From an uncultured Saprospiraceae bacterium (GTDB taxonomy: Bacteria; Bacteroidota; Bacteroidia; Chitinophagales; Saprospiraceae): a DNA stretch of 64,000 nt. A program made the translations under genes and the position numbers. Below, one piece after another: positions 51,614 to 61,637 of this stretch (within the stretch, counting starts at the first letter, position 1; the number at the start of each line of letters is the position of its first letter). The stretch lies in assembly GCA_937139495.1 (NCBI GenBank), contig CAKZQC010000003.1, positions 1 to 64,000 of the forward strand, read 5' to 3'. The notes under the pieces are model-generated. The model was not told where the DNA came from. It did not search any database and was given only the letters and a program-made list of their open reading frames with translations.

Positions 51614-53272
51614 TTATTTCTTCGCGGTATCAAAGTTTTCAAATGAATTGTAAAGTACTTCACTATCTGCCAAATCCGTCGCTACAAAATAGCGTGGATC
51701 ATCTATAGAATCTTCTATAATCGTCGCAAATTCTGGATTGCGTTTCATCAACAAATCTTTACATTCTGGACTCAAGTGAACCAACTTTATTTTTTTGCCT
51801 GTGTCTAGATATTTATTTGCAATACCTCTTATTGCTTCTACCCCTGAGTGGTCAGTGACTCTAGATTCCATAAAATCAAGCTCTACAAATTCAGGGTCAT
51901 TTTTGACATCAAATTTATTATTGAAATCTTGTACCGAACCAAAAAACAAAGGTCCCCAAATTTGATAGATTTTTGCTCCATCACTTGGACGAATGCTTTT
52001 TCTGGCACGAATACGAGTCGCACTCTCCCAAGCAAACACCAAAGCAGAAATAATAACTCCCGCAATAACAGCAACTGCCAAATCGACAAATACCGTAATA
52101 ACAGAAACAGCAATTAATACAAAAGCATCAGCCAATGGAATTTTGTTCATGATACGGAAACTACTCCAAGCAAAAGTACCAATCACTACCATAAACATAA
52201 CGCCTACAAGTGCTGCAATCGGAATTTGCTCGATGAGCGAAGCACCAAACAAAATAAAGGCGAGCAATGCAATCGCTGCTGTCACACCCGAAAGACGACC
52301 TCTACCACCTGAATTAACATTGATAATAGATTGTCCAATCATAGCACACCCCCCCATTCCACCAAAGAGTCCATTCAGTATATTGGCACTACCTTGTGCA
52401 ATACATTCTCTATTTCCAGAGCCTCTAGTTTCCGTCAATTCGTCCACTAAATTGAGTGTCATTAAGGATTCGATTAGTCCTACGGCTGCCAAAATAAAGG
52501 CAGTAGAAGCAATTAATTGCCAATTCGCCAAGGCTGTATCTATAAAATTAAATATTTCATATTGAAATTGTGGTAACCCGCCTTCTAGTCCTGCTCCACC
52601 ACCTTCTTTGATAAACGAACCAACAGTAGAAACATCTAAATTGCCAAAAATAACGATTGCCGCAACAACCACAATAGCAGCCAAAGCACTGGGTATTTTT
52701 TTCGTCAATTTGGGCAAAAAGTACATAATTGCCATCGTCAATGCGACTAGTCCAAGCATCAAATAGAGTGGTGTTCCCTCTATCCATACCATTTTGTCAG
52801 TAGCATCTTTTGCTTTGAACATACCCAGTTGCGATAGAAAAATAACGATTGCCAAACCATTGACAAACCCCATCATAACAGGGTGCGGAATGAGTCGCAC
52901 AAACTTTCCTAGCTTAAAAACGCCTGCTAGTATCTGTATACCACCCACGACCAGCAAGGTCAAAAAGAGCCATTGTAACCCTAGGTTTTCAACAGGATTG
53001 GCTAGTGCTAGTCCTATTTCATTGCCCTTGGCAATCAAATGCACCATAACTACTGCCATCGCTCCTGTTGCGCCCGAAATCATACCAGGGCGACCACCAA
53101 ACAGTGCCGTAATCAAGCCCATCATAAACGCACCGTACAACCCCACCAAAGGGTCAACACCTGCTACAAAAGAAAACGCTACCGCTTCAGGTACTAGCGC
53201 CAACGCTACGGTCAATCCCGACAAGACATCGTCTTTTGGGTTACCTACAAAATTATTAAAAAATTGTTTCAT
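51614..53272 (-). CDS. SulP/SLC26-family anion transporter with STAS domain
   Basis: An inner-membrane transporter of about 14 helices. SGLTVALALVPEAVAFSFVAGVDPLVGLYGAFM is the typical opening (LTVALALVPEAVAFA...). GGMGGCAMIGQSIINVNSGGRGRLSG is the central family motif. The C-terminal STAS domain (residues about 430-520) is present (VELDFMESRVTDHSGVEAI; regulatory phosphorylation position D/S). Transports sulfate, bicarbonate or another anion, driven by H+ or Na+. I place the start at the ATG at 53272; the one at 53299 adds nine residues. A -7 match lies at 53299-53306. Next to the fadH-like gene, but functionally unlinked as far as known. Confidence 0.92.
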   Translation of the reverse strand: MKQFFNNFVGNPKDDVLSGLTVALALVPEAVAFSFVAGVDPLVGLYGAFMMGLITALFGGRPGMISGATGAMAVVMVHLIAKGNEIGLALANPVENLGLQWLFLTLLVVGGIQILAGVFKLGKFVRLIPHPVMMGFVNGLAIVIFLSQLGMFKAKDATDKMVWIEGTPLYLMLGLVALTMAIMYFLPKLTKKIPSALAAIVVVAAIVIFGNLDVSTVGSFIKEGGGAGLEGGLPQFQYEIFNFIDTALANWQLIASTAFILAAVGLIESLMTLNLVDELTETRGSGNRECIAQGSANILNGLFGGMGGCAMIGQSIINVNSGGRGRLSGVTAAIALLAFILFGASLIEQIPIAALVGVMFMVVIGTFAWSSFRIMNKIPLADAFVLIAVSVITVFVDLAVAVIAGVIISALVFAWESATRIRARKSIRPSDGAKIYQIWGPLFFGSVQDFNNKFDVKNDPEFVELDFMESRVTDHSGVEAIRGIANKYLDTGKKIKLVHLSPECKDLLMKRNPEFATIIEDSIDDPRYFVATDLADSEVLYNSFENFDTAKK

Positions 53273-53385
53273 GAATCTATTTTGCCTACAAAAAGCCACA
53301 AAGATAGACCTTTAGTTTGATTATTAGGCTAGAGTCTTGGTTAATAACAGATTATTTTTGAGGTAAGCAAGATGCTTTCGCAAAA

Positions 53386-53426
53386 AAAATGGTTTATCAA
53401 GTCCAATAGACCTCATAAACCATTTT
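53386..53426 (-). terminator. Terminator after the M36 peptidase gene
   Basis: Arms AAAATGGTTTAT (53386-53397) and ATAAACCATTTT (53415-53426), 17-base loop, T-run following on the minus strand. Confidence 0.85.
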
Positions 53427-53462
53427 TCTAAAATTGTATTTCACTTACCTAATTCATAGGCA

Positions 53463-56400
53463 TTACAAACGACCAACTACCAATTTTCGTACTTGACTAA
53501 AGCTTTTGCCTTTTACTTTTACGATATAAATAGCGGCTGCCAATTCGGACAAATCCATCACTAAACTTGTGGAATTAGGAGCTATATTATATTGATACAA
53601 TACTTTTCCTTGCAAGTCTAGCACTTCTACTTGTAGCGTTTCCGCCAATGCTTTATCGAGCTGCAAAGTAGTCTGATTGGTAGCAGGATTAGGCAATAAC
53701 ATTACATTAGGCAACGCATCGGCTACTTTTTTGACAGTAGTTACAACACTTACTGTTTGTGTTGTAGCACAGCCATTATTGATTTGTAACGCTACCGTAT
53801 AATTGCCCATAGTGGCATACGTATGAACAGGGTTCTGTTGGGTAGAAGTATTGCCATCTCCAAAATCCCAAAACCAAGAAGTCGCTCCGCTCGATTGGTC
53901 GGTATAGTTGACCGTTGTGTTGTTCTGCACAAAGCTAAAATTGCTATTCACAGGAGTCAATACCGCACTATCTAATGCCGAAATACAAGGAATGTCTTGA
54001 ATTTCCATATTGTAGAAATAATAATAATACGCAGTAGGATCAGTTGTAGCCGATGAACTAGTAATGGTCATATATCCAGGTAAAGTGTACGGATAATTTG
54101 CTCCACTATTATTTCTAAACAAATCTACATTAGAACCGCCTATACTATAGTTTCCAGCTGCTGGTATTTCCAAATCAACGGTCACTGTTTGTAATCCATT
54201 GACCAAATTGACGGTCACTTGATCCACTATATTAGCGGGTTGTTGTCCGCCGTTGTTACCTGAGCCAATATAAAAAGTACGAGCGCCCGCTCCATCAGCA
54301 TCTACTAACAATGTTTTGATGATAAACGCCTTTTGAGCCGTAAAATTCAACGCTCCATAAAAGTTGGAACTGTGATAACCACCTCCACCAATATTGGTAG
54401 AAAAAGGAGCAATATTCTGACCTGCTGCTACGACTACATTTTGAGCGTAGTATGTCCGTGGTATCGTCGCCAAACGCGATAAGGTATCGCCTGTATAAAT
54501 TACGGTTCCGTTGTTGTCCAGCCATTCGGTATAGCCTGTGCTTCCTACGGCTATCAGGTCGCCAAAACTACCAAAACAAGCACTCGCATCAGTTGCTGTG
54601 GGTGCAGGTGGCAAACTAATATTGATAGTCTGTTGGGTAGAATCTGCCCCAAAAGTATTGGAAACCACTAACTTGACGCTATAACTACCTGTGTTGGTGT
54701 AGGTATGTGTCGGATTCGGTACAGTAGAACTGTTGCCATCGCCAAACGTCCAGACCCAAGATTGTGGTACATTGCTACTCGCATCATCAAAACTAATCGT
54801 TGTCTGACAACTAGAGAACGTACTCGGCGAAAAACTTGCCGTTGGGGTTCTGGTCGGTGTCTGACAAGAAGTAGGCAAATCAAACGCTTCTGTTTGATCG
54901 GTACGGCTATTGGGCGAGCCCTGATCAGCACTAAACCCCATTCCTCTACGTGCAAAAGCTTTCCATATTAGACATTGATTGGCTCCGCCATACAACGCTC
55001 TATCAGCTGCCAAAATAGCATCTCTACCATCTAACATACCAGGATTACAAGGCTGCAATTTCAAACTTTCTATTACTAAATTCATAGCAATATTATTACC
55101 ACCTGTACCTGTATATAGATTAGCGTCAGGAACACCTCCATTTTGGTCGATCAAGTCCCAAGTCATTTCCCACAGAGCCGTACAGTACACAAAACCAATA
55201 CCATGCGGTACCGATATTTGCGTGGTGTTATTAGAGCTCGCATAAGTATAATTATTAATACTAAAGTCCGTAGAATAAGGAGCTGGACGAATGCCTGTAC
55301 CTGTCGTGGGTTGTCCAGAGGTGTAGGTGCCGATTCCTCGTACATCACCACGGCTATCAGTTGTTTCTAGGGTCAGCATCAGCCCAAACCAATCCGACCA
55401 GCCTTCGCCCATCTGTTCATCGTTTTGCAAGCAATTGGTAGTGCTAGCTCCACCCGACAAACGACTAGAAATGCCATGCCCATACTCATGCGAAATAACG
55501 CCATTATCAAAATCCCCATCGTTAGAGCTACCAGAACTTGGATTGAAAGTAGCATTGACCGTAGTGGTCAATAATTGATTTTTGATAGTATTGCCATCTG
55601 CTTGACTTATCATAACGGCAGGAATCGTAATCGTGCCAGCAGCACCGCCCATCTGAAAAGGAGCTCCTGCTTGATTATTGATGACCAATACGGCTACCGC
55701 TCCTGCATTTTGTGCCTCTTGTACTTTGTCCACAAACGGACAGTTACCTCTGTCAACGATAGCAATTTTTCCACTAACTGCTGCTGCATTTATCAATGCT
55801 TCGCAACCATCACCCGACGGTACTACACCATCGTCCACTACCACCATATTGGCAGTAATCATGGTCGTAGGCCAACCAGGTCCAAAGGTGGCGGAAGCAG
55901 CCGTATATTGTCTAGCGATGGCTGCTGGCGAATTAACTACAAAATTACCCGGTACGGTGCCGTTGCTCCACAAGTACATCTGCATACGAGGGTTATTGCC
56001 ATCTGGTGGAGTCGCAAAATTAGCATTGTTCAACCCTCCGCCATCTTGGGCTTCCGCCAATACAAAATCGCCGTCTTGACCGCCATTGCTATAATTATTA
56101 AATTGAAAATTACCTGCCCCTTCATCGAATCCATACTGATACCAAATGTCGTGCATCATATTGTTCATATAGAACAAATTCGTAACCGCAGCTGCTTGGT
56201 TGCTAGCTGGTGTAGCCGTTCTACCATAAGGAAAATTAAATTCCAATACTGCATTTCCGTCTGGACTAAACCCTGGTGCATTTACATCGGCTGCATCGTC
56301 ATAAGCATAGACATTATTTCCTCTCGTTATGGTATATTCTGCTCCTGTTGAGCCATTGGTATCGTGCCACCCAAAAGGCGACGCAATACTGTTCGCTGGA

Positions 56401-57203
56401 TTGACCACCATTGTTCTACTGCCATGACTCGGACTTTCGAGTGGCAATGCAAAAACGGTATATTGGTCTGGTTGCAATAAGGTATTCGGCGACTGCCAAC
56501 TCAAATTGGTTGCTTTTTTTTGTGTCGCACTTTCGTGCAATTGGTGTTGACAACTATGCGTGCCACCTGCTGCAAAATTGCAGTGATGTACCCAGTTATT
56601 TTTGGTAACTATCTTGCCTGTTTGAGCATCTATTTTGACAGACCACCAATCGTTTCCGTCTAGTGTATAAATAGACAAATCCCATACTAAAAAGACCTCG
56701 CCTTCTGCTCCACCTTGGTAACCCAACTGCACAGGAATTGGTTGCTGAGATAGTGTTCCACCTTCATATTCAAATGTGGTAGTCGTGCTACCTGCCGTTA
56801 TTTTGAGTGTAGTCGGCACTACTAAGTCCAGTTGCTGTGCAGCCTGCTGTATTGCTTGCAGCGGATTGATAGTAGGGTTAGTAGCGGTAGCATTGGCAGC
56901 CAGCTGCCCAATCATACGATTGCCCATGTGCAGTACTTTCCCATCTTTGATTGCAAAGTTAGCGACACCATTATATACAGGCAAGCCTTGTAGCGTTTGG
57001 CGAATATAGACATGCTCGACTTGGCTTTTTTGGGAAATATGTTGGTCGGTAACCTCCCAATTGCTAATATCTGCTGCTGTCCAATGCTGGGCAGCTCGAT
57101 TCTCCTCCAAAAAAGCTTGTATAATCGTATTCGATTCTTGAGCTTGACTCACAAAAGGCAGTAGGAATAGCAATCCCCAAAGGTAGTTTATTTTCATTTT
57201 CAT
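53463..57203 (-). CDS. Secreted M36 (fungalysin-like) metallopeptidase with PA, PKD and T9SS domains
   Basis: A 1246-residue protein. Signal peptide, then an FTP-like propeptide (VEHVYIRQTLQGLPVYNGVANFAIKDG, 63-88) that keeps the enzyme inactive until export. The peptidase M36 core follows, with zinc site HEYGH (572-576) and third ligand E600 in MGEGWSDWFG. Inside it sits a PA domain (about 455-545: GKIAIVDRGNCPF, AVAVLVINN). After the core come a PKD domain (about 805-875: SWVWTFGDGNSS), a beta-sandwich region and a second PKD (about 1095-1160: SWFWDFGDGNTST). The last 75 residues are a T9SS sorting domain (LPNPATNQTTLQL, LDLQGKVLYQY, AIYIVKV). A secreted broad-specificity protease delivered to the surface. 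A perfect 15-base hairpin lies just upstream (57231-57264). Confidence 0.94.
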   Translation of the reverse strand: MKMKINYLWGLLFLLPFVSQAQESNTIIQAFLEENRAAQHWTAADISNWEVTDQHISQKSQVEHVYIRQTLQGLPVYNGVANFAIKDGKVLHMGNRMIGQLAANATATNPTINPLQAIQQAAQQLDLVVPTTLKITAGSTTTTFEYEGGTLSQQPIPVQLGYQGGAEGEVFLVWDLSIYTLDGNDWWSVKIDAQTGKIVTKNNWVHHCNFAAGGTHSCQHQLHESATQKKATNLSWQSPNTLLQPDQYTVFALPLESPSHGSRTMVVNPANSIASPFGWHDTNGSTGAEYTITRGNNVYAYDDAADVNAPGFSPDGNAVLEFNFPYGRTATPASNQAAAVTNLFYMNNMMHDIWYQYGFDEGAGNFQFNNYSNGGQDGDFVLAEAQDGGGLNNANFATPPDGNNPRMQMYLWSNGTVPGNFVVNSPAAIARQYTAASATFGPGWPTTMITANMVVVDDGVVPSGDGCEALINAAAVSGKIAIVDRGNCPFVDKVQEAQNAGAVAVLVINNQAGAPFQMGGAAGTITIPAVMISQADGNTIKNQLLTTTVNATFNPSSGSSNDGDFDNGVISHEYGHGISSRLSGGASTTNCLQNDEQMGEGWSDWFGLMLTLETTDSRGDVRGIGTYTSGQPTTGTGIRPAPYSTDFSINNYTYASSNNTTQISVPHGIGFVYCTALWEMTWDLIDQNGGVPDANLYTGTGGNNIAMNLVIESLKLQPCNPGMLDGRDAILAADRALYGGANQCLIWKAFARRGMGFSADQGSPNSRTDQTEAFDLPTSCQTPTRTPTASFSPSTFSSCQTTISFDDASSNVPQSWVWTFGDGNSSTVPNPTHTYTNTGSYSVKLVVSNTFGADSTQQTINISLPPAPTATDASACFGSFGDLIAVGSTGYTEWLDNNGTVIYTGDTLSRLATIPRTYYAQNVVVAAGQNIAPFSTNIGGGGYHSSNFYGALNFTAQKAFIIKTLLVDADGAGARTFYIGSGNNGGQQPANIVDQVTVNLVNGLQTVTVDLEIPAAGNYSIGGSNVDLFRNNSGANYPYTLPGYMTITSSSATTDPTAYYYYFYNMEIQDIPCISALDSAVLTPVNSNFSFVQNNTTVNYTDQSSGATSWFWDFGDGNTSTQQNPVHTYATMGNYTVALQINNGCATTQTVSVVTTVKKVADALPNVMLLPNPATNQTTLQLDKALAETLQVEVLDLQGKVLYQYNIAPNSTSLVMDLSELAAAIYIVKVKGKSFSQVRKLVVGRL

Positions 57204-57230
57204 TCGTATGGTTTTGTGTACGCAATTAAT

Positions 57231-57264
57231 AGAGGTTATTACGAATCTATTCGTAATAACCTCT
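57231..57264 (-). repeat. Perfect hairpin just upstream of the M36 gene
   Basis: Arms AGAGGTTATTACGAA (57231-57245) and TTCGTAATAACCTCT (57250-57264) around a 4-base loop, 27 bases before the start codon. No T-run follows in the reading direction of the gene, so it looks like a leader hairpin or operator rather than a standard terminator. Confidence 0.75.
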
Positions 57265-57387
57265 GTTCTAGTTTTCTAAAATACAGAAAAAAGCACTATT
57301 AGTATAATAATATGAACCTATATTCATATTAAATGACAAAACCTACACTTTTGTTGCGATACCAACTGAAAATGAAAGTGTTACCGA

Positions 57388-58692
57388 TTAATCCACACAA
57401 TCCATTTTTTTATTTTTAATGTTTACATGATACCAATCTGTCCCCGTTTTTTTGACCCTAAAAAATAAACCTTTGGGGTGAATAGCCGTATATTCCATTG
57501 GCAATATTTGTTCGCCCGTATCTTGGTTGAGCAATCCTACTTTATTTTCTTTGTCAGTTACGACCATATATTTTGGTTCGTTTGTCGCGTCTGCTTTTTT
57601 GTAATACTCCTTGCGAATTGGCTTCAAGTCTGCTCCCAATAGTTGCCAACCCTCTTGGCTTTTGCTCCAAAAGTTCGTTCCTACTGCCGACGAATGAAAC
57701 ACATCGGTCGCTTCGCCACTTAGCCACTTTTGGTTGGCTATATCATAAAAAACAATCGTCTCATCTTCTTGCTGCAAGGCTATCAATTTATCGTTATTCA
57801 GTCGCCAATAGGCGGTGTATTTATTGGGTACCAATTCTTTGCCTGTGGCATCTAATATACCCATTTTATTCTGTTGGGTCATGATGGCGTAGCTCCCTGC
57901 ACGACAAAACCAACCATTTTGATACAACTGCGGATTGACGGGCTGCATTTCGCTGTTGACCAATTGCCATAAATCAGGCTGTTGCGCAAGCATTATCCAG
58001 TCGTTATCCAGTACTTTGGCACCAGCATACGTCAACGGAATGACCACTTTATTTTTGGCATCTATCAAGCCCCATTTTTCGCCTTGTTGCACCGCCAACA
58101 AAACCGACTGTTCGTTGTCTAGCACTACATTGCTATATGTATAAGTCATTTGTAGTTTGCCTTTCGGCGAATATTGATACCATGTTTTGCCCTTACGAGC
58201 AATCAAAGCATGTCCTCGTTCCCAATCTTTGATTTCATCAAATTCATTGGCTAATATTGACTTTCCCTTTTCGTCTAGCACGCCCTTTTTATCATTTTTG
58301 GTGGTTAGTGCTAGCGTGCTACCAAGTCGCTGAATGCGATCATACTGCATCAGAGCAATACCTTTCCCTTTGGTATCTATTAATCCGTTTTTATCGTCAT
58401 TTTCTATTACCAACAATTGATCATTGAGCTTTTTTACATTGGCATATTGAAGTGGTATTGTTTTGCCTTTGTGATACAAAAAATACGTACGATCAAATTT
58501 ATTACTTGCCGTCAATAGGTAATCGTTACCGACCGTTTCGGCTCGTATGTCGGTATATTTCTTAGGCAATACTTCTTGCTTCTTTTCGTCTTGCAGACCG
58601 ATTCGACATTGTTCGTTTTGCACAAATGTAAAAGGGCTATTTTGTGCCATGATGCTACCTGACAGCAAGCTAAGTAATAAGATTTTTTTCAT
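57388..58692 (-). CDS. Secreted WG-repeat protein
   Basis: Signal peptide MKKILLLSLLSGSIMAQ. About nine WG-type repeats of 35-45 residues follow: KNGLIDTKGKGIALMQYDRI, KKGVLDEKGKSILANEFDEI, KWGLIDAKNKVVIPLTYAG, KMGILDATGKELVPNKYTAY, KVGLLNQDTGEQILPMEYTAI. The pattern [KD]xGLxDxxGxxxxPxxYxxI is the WG (KWG) repeat. Such proteins are common in Bacteroidota with unknown ligands, and are often surface exposed. It ends about 120 bases upstream of the M36 hairpin on the same strand. Confidence 0.85.
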   Translation of the reverse strand: MKKILLLSLLSGSIMAQNSPFTFVQNEQCRIGLQDEKKQEVLPKKYTDIRAETVGNDYLLTASNKFDRTYFLYHKGKTIPLQYANVKKLNDQLLVIENDDKNGLIDTKGKGIALMQYDRIQRLGSTLALTTKNDKKGVLDEKGKSILANEFDEIKDWERGHALIARKGKTWYQYSPKGKLQMTYTYSNVVLDNEQSVLLAVQQGEKWGLIDAKNKVVIPLTYAGAKVLDNDWIMLAQQPDLWQLVNSEMQPVNPQLYQNGWFCRAGSYAIMTQQNKMGILDATGKELVPNKYTAYWRLNNDKLIALQQEDETIVFYDIANQKWLSGEATDVFHSSAVGTNFWSKSQEGWQLLGADLKPIRKEYYKKADATNEPKYMVVTDKENKVGLLNQDTGEQILPMEYTAIHPKGLFFRVKKTGTDWYHVNIKNKKMDCVD

Positions 58693-58775
58693 TGATTTAA
58701 TATTAAAAAGTAGATAGTGAGTGAATCAAAAAAAGGCTAGCTAATCTTTAGCTTCTATTCAAAAATAACAAAAAA

Positions 58776-58800
58776 AAAGCAGCTCCCAAAGAGCTGCTTT
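58776..58800 (-). terminator. Terminator after the OmpA-domain gene
   Basis: Arms AAAGCAGCTC (58776-58785) and GAGCTGCTTT (58791-58800), with T-run on the minus strand. Confidence 0.88.
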
Positions 58801-58818
58801 TTTTATAAATTATCTGTA

Positions 58819-61398
58819 TTAGTTATCGTCTGTATCTGTATTGGGGCTACCCAAATCACCTTCCACTTCCGAAGCTGAAGGACAGTTGCTACAAGGAGCA
58901 ACTTTTATTTTGCTTGGTGTACTAGATTTTGGATTGAATCCTTGTGGGATATATTCCGTAATCACAAACTCTGTACGACGGTTTTCTTGGTGCTGTTCTT
59001 CGGTACATTCTATACCATCATAACAGTTGTTAATCATCACCGTTTCGCCCATGCCGTTTGCTTTGAGGCGACTTTTGTCAATTCCTTTCGACATCAAGTA
59101 ACGAATCACAGACTCTGCTCTACGCTTCGACAAGCGTTTGTTGTAGCCTTTCTTGCCACGTGCATCGGTGTGCGAACTCAATACAATCTTCATTTCTGGA
59201 TAGTTTTTGAGTACCAAGTAGAGTTTCTCTAGCTCAGGTTTAGCATCGCTACGAATACCAGCATCGTCATAGTTATAATAGATATTGACTAACTGAGGAA
59301 TACCGACACCTTTATCAGGTCCATCTTGTTTAGTTCCTTTGTCGTCATAGTATTCTATAGTCCCATCTGTCTTTTTGATTTTATAAGAATTATCACAGAA
59401 GATTGTTTTGACATCGCCATTACGCAAGTTAACTACCTTTTTGATACACTCTTCTGGATCTCCATCATAAGCAATAGTAGAGGTAGTATCATTAGGGTCG
59501 TAAGGTGCTGTAGTGTCTCCATCTATTCCTTCGCAATTTTCACCAAAACAATACAATGGAATCGCACGAATGTAAGAGTTGCCACCTGCCAATTCTACAT
59601 TAGATTCTCCACATTGCGTGCCTGTTTTGAAGGTAGCAGAGTTTTTGGTAAATCCAGCTTTTTCGACCGTTACTTTGATATCGCAATCTTCTCGCACATC
59701 TCTAAATTCGTATTTTCCTTCTGCATCTGTCGTCACCGTTATTTCATCTTGCTCTCCAGAGCAATACGTTTGTAGCGTTACTTGTGCCCCTTCTATTGGA
59801 TCACCTGTAAGACCGTCCGTAATCGCCCCTTCTACTATGAATATACATTCTAGCTTGAGCGGTATTTCTGCGATGATTACTTTGCCGGGAGGTTGATTCT
59901 TGCTAGAGATACGAACTGAATTCGGCTGAAAGCCTAGTTTTTCTGCCGCAAAATCACAAGCCATATTGAGCGGAAGCTCTATAATCACTTTACCATCTTG
60001 ATTGGTCATCAAGTTCTGCAAACCTGAACAAGGTGTAAATACATCGGCTGCTTCAATCGGAATCAAGTCATCTTGATTATAAACATAAACCTCGATAGTA
60101 ACCGATAGCTTCGTGAAAGTATAAATATCATCTCCACCCTTGCCGCCTGCTCTATTAGAAGAAAAATAACCGTGGGTACGTTCTTGATTGATAATAAATC
60201 CAAAATCATCTTCTGGTGTATTGACAGGATAACCCAAATTGATAGGCTCTGTCCATGCACCAAAACTTTCCTGTGCGTAATAAATGTCCAACCCACCTAG
60301 TCCAATACCTCCGTTGGAAGCGAAATAAAGGGTTCCACTATCGTGATAAAAAGGAAAAGCTTCGTTTCCTTCCGTATTGACTGTAGGGCCTAAATTGACT
60401 GGAGGCGACCATCTGCCTTCCTCCAAGTAAGAAACGTACAAATCATAGCCACCAAATCCACCAGGCATATCCGACGCAAAAAATAACATTTCGCCATCGG
60501 GCGACAAAGCTGGGTGCAGTACCGAATAGTCATCGCTATTGAACGGCAATGGCTTAGGTGTTCCGTAATTAGAAGGACCTCCTTGTGCTTGATAGACTTT
60601 GAGTCGAATGACACCATCGTCTGCTTTTCCCTCCATATTGGAGCGAGTAAAATAGATTTCGTTAAAATCACTATTGAAAGTCAATGGACCATCATGAAAT
60701 TTAGAACTCAGTTTTTTGGAAAACTTGGAAGGTGCACCATATCTAAACATATATTCTTCTACCTCGCCTACTGTTGTGCGTTTGCTAGTATATACTTCCG
60801 TAAACGGTTTTTCTTCATCTTCTGTCCAGCGATTATAACGTTTGACCGCTGCTTTATTTTCTCTAGAAGAGATAAACACCAAATCGCCCTTAAAGAACTG
60901 TGGCGAAAACTCATCGTGTTCCGTATTCATTGCCTCTACATTCGTTACGTTGTAGAGTTTGCCAGAAGCACGCAAGTCTTTGACTACGCCTTCTTCACAA
61001 GACTTTAGGAGCCACATGGCTTGCGTATTATTGGGTTCTACCTCGTTGAGGTAGGTTGTAGATTGTTTTTTAGATTCTTCGCATTTACCGTTTTGGTGCA
61101 ATGCCATCGCATAGTACAAACCCGCTTTTTGAGGGGCATTAGGCAACTTAGTCACCAATCCATACCAATATTCGGTTTCGTCCGAATTGCCCACTCTACG
61201 ATACGCTTCCGCTATACCAATAACTGCATCGGCATCATTTCCTTTATCCAATATACTTCGATAAATGTCAATGGCTGCTGTATAGTTATTTTGTCCCATC
61301 AATCGCTCTGCTCGTTTGAGCTTGGCTTGCTGGGCTTGAGCAAACGTACAAGTGAGTGCCAATAACAACAGGGTGAGTGTATATTTTACAAATCGCAT
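58819..61398 (-). CDS. TPR-PD40-CarboxypepD_reg-OmpA protein, PorE-like T9SS component
   Basis: Signal peptide (MRFVKYTLTLLLLALTCTFAQAQ). Residues about 25-125 hold TPR units (NYTAAIDIYRSIL). Residues about 150-430 are PD40/WD40-like beta-propeller blades (HPALSPDGEMLFFASDMPGGFGGYDLYVS; GTLYFASNGGIGLGGLDIYY; HGYFSSNRAGGKGGDDIY). Two carboxypeptidase-regulatory-like beta domains follow (VEGAITDGLTGDPIEGAQV). The C-terminal OmpA domain is at about 705-815, with SSHTDARGKKGYNKRLSKRRAESV and NRRTEFVI, binding peptidoglycan. This domain order matches the T9SS protein PorE. It lies just downstream of a PorP/SprF gene on the same strand, the usual partner. It would link the secretion apparatus to the cell wall. 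Confidence 0.88.
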   Translation of the reverse strand: MRFVKYTLTLLLLALTCTFAQAQQAKLKRAERLMGQNNYTAAIDIYRSILDKGNDADAVIGIAEAYRRVGNSDETEYWYGLVTKLPNAPQKAGLYYAMALHQNGKCEESKKQSTTYLNEVEPNNTQAMWLLKSCEEGVVKDLRASGKLYNVTNVEAMNTEHDEFSPQFFKGDLVFISSRENKAAVKRYNRWTEDEEKPFTEVYTSKRTTVGEVEEYMFRYGAPSKFSKKLSSKFHDGPLTFNSDFNEIYFTRSNMEGKADDGVIRLKVYQAQGGPSNYGTPKPLPFNSDDYSVLHPALSPDGEMLFFASDMPGGFGGYDLYVSYLEEGRWSPPVNLGPTVNTEGNEAFPFYHDSGTLYFASNGGIGLGGLDIYYAQESFGAWTEPINLGYPVNTPEDDFGFIINQERTHGYFSSNRAGGKGGDDIYTFTKLSVTIEVYVYNQDDLIPIEAADVFTPCSGLQNLMTNQDGKVIIELPLNMACDFAAEKLGFQPNSVRISSKNQPPGKVIIAEIPLKLECIFIVEGAITDGLTGDPIEGAQVTLQTYCSGEQDEITVTTDAEGKYEFRDVREDCDIKVTVEKAGFTKNSATFKTGTQCGESNVELAGGNSYIRAIPLYCFGENCEGIDGDTTAPYDPNDTTSTIAYDGDPEECIKKVVNLRNGDVKTIFCDNSYKIKKTDGTIEYYDDKGTKQDGPDKGVGIPQLVNIYYNYDDAGIRSDAKPELEKLYLVLKNYPEMKIVLSSHTDARGKKGYNKRLSKRRAESVIRYLMSKGIDKSRLKANGMGETVMINNCYDGIECTEEQHQENRRTEFVITEYIPQGFNPKSSTPSKIKVAPCSNCPSASEVEGDLGSPNTDTDDN

Positions 61399-61581
61399 AG
61401 GTGTATTTAGAAAAAAGTGTTAATTATCCGACCTCATTACCAACAGCTGATGTCGGGCAATAAAATCTATTCTTATCGTGTGTTCTTAGAGCGTGTCTAA
61501 AATTAATGGATGGCTTTCACCAAAATCGCTACTATTTATAGCCTAATTAAGTGTTAAGTAGCTCCTCAATATATAACTATA

Positions 61582-61614
61582 AATGGAAGGTTAGCCCAAA
61601 GGTAACCTTCCATT
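61582..61614. terminator. Hairpin between the PorP/SprF and OmpA genes
   Basis: Arms AATGGAAGGTTA (61582-61593) and TAACCTTCCATT (61603-61614) with a 9-base loop, 24 bases past the PorP/SprF stop. T-runs on both sides are short, so it may be a partial terminator that lowers expression of the downstream OmpA gene. Confidence 0.6.
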
Positions 61615-61637
61615 GTATTTTATTTCAATAAAAAACA

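Noticed and set aside
55575..56351. Plus-strand open frame of 258 codons inside the M36 peptidase gene
   Set aside because: The opposite strand encodes the PA and catalytic region of the peptidase; the plus frame has no recognisable domain.
61485..61520. GAGCGTGTCTAAAATT near 61490 resembles common insertion-sequence ends
   Set aside because: No matching inverted end, transposase fragment or flanking duplication is visible within the intergenic space, so a chance match is likely.
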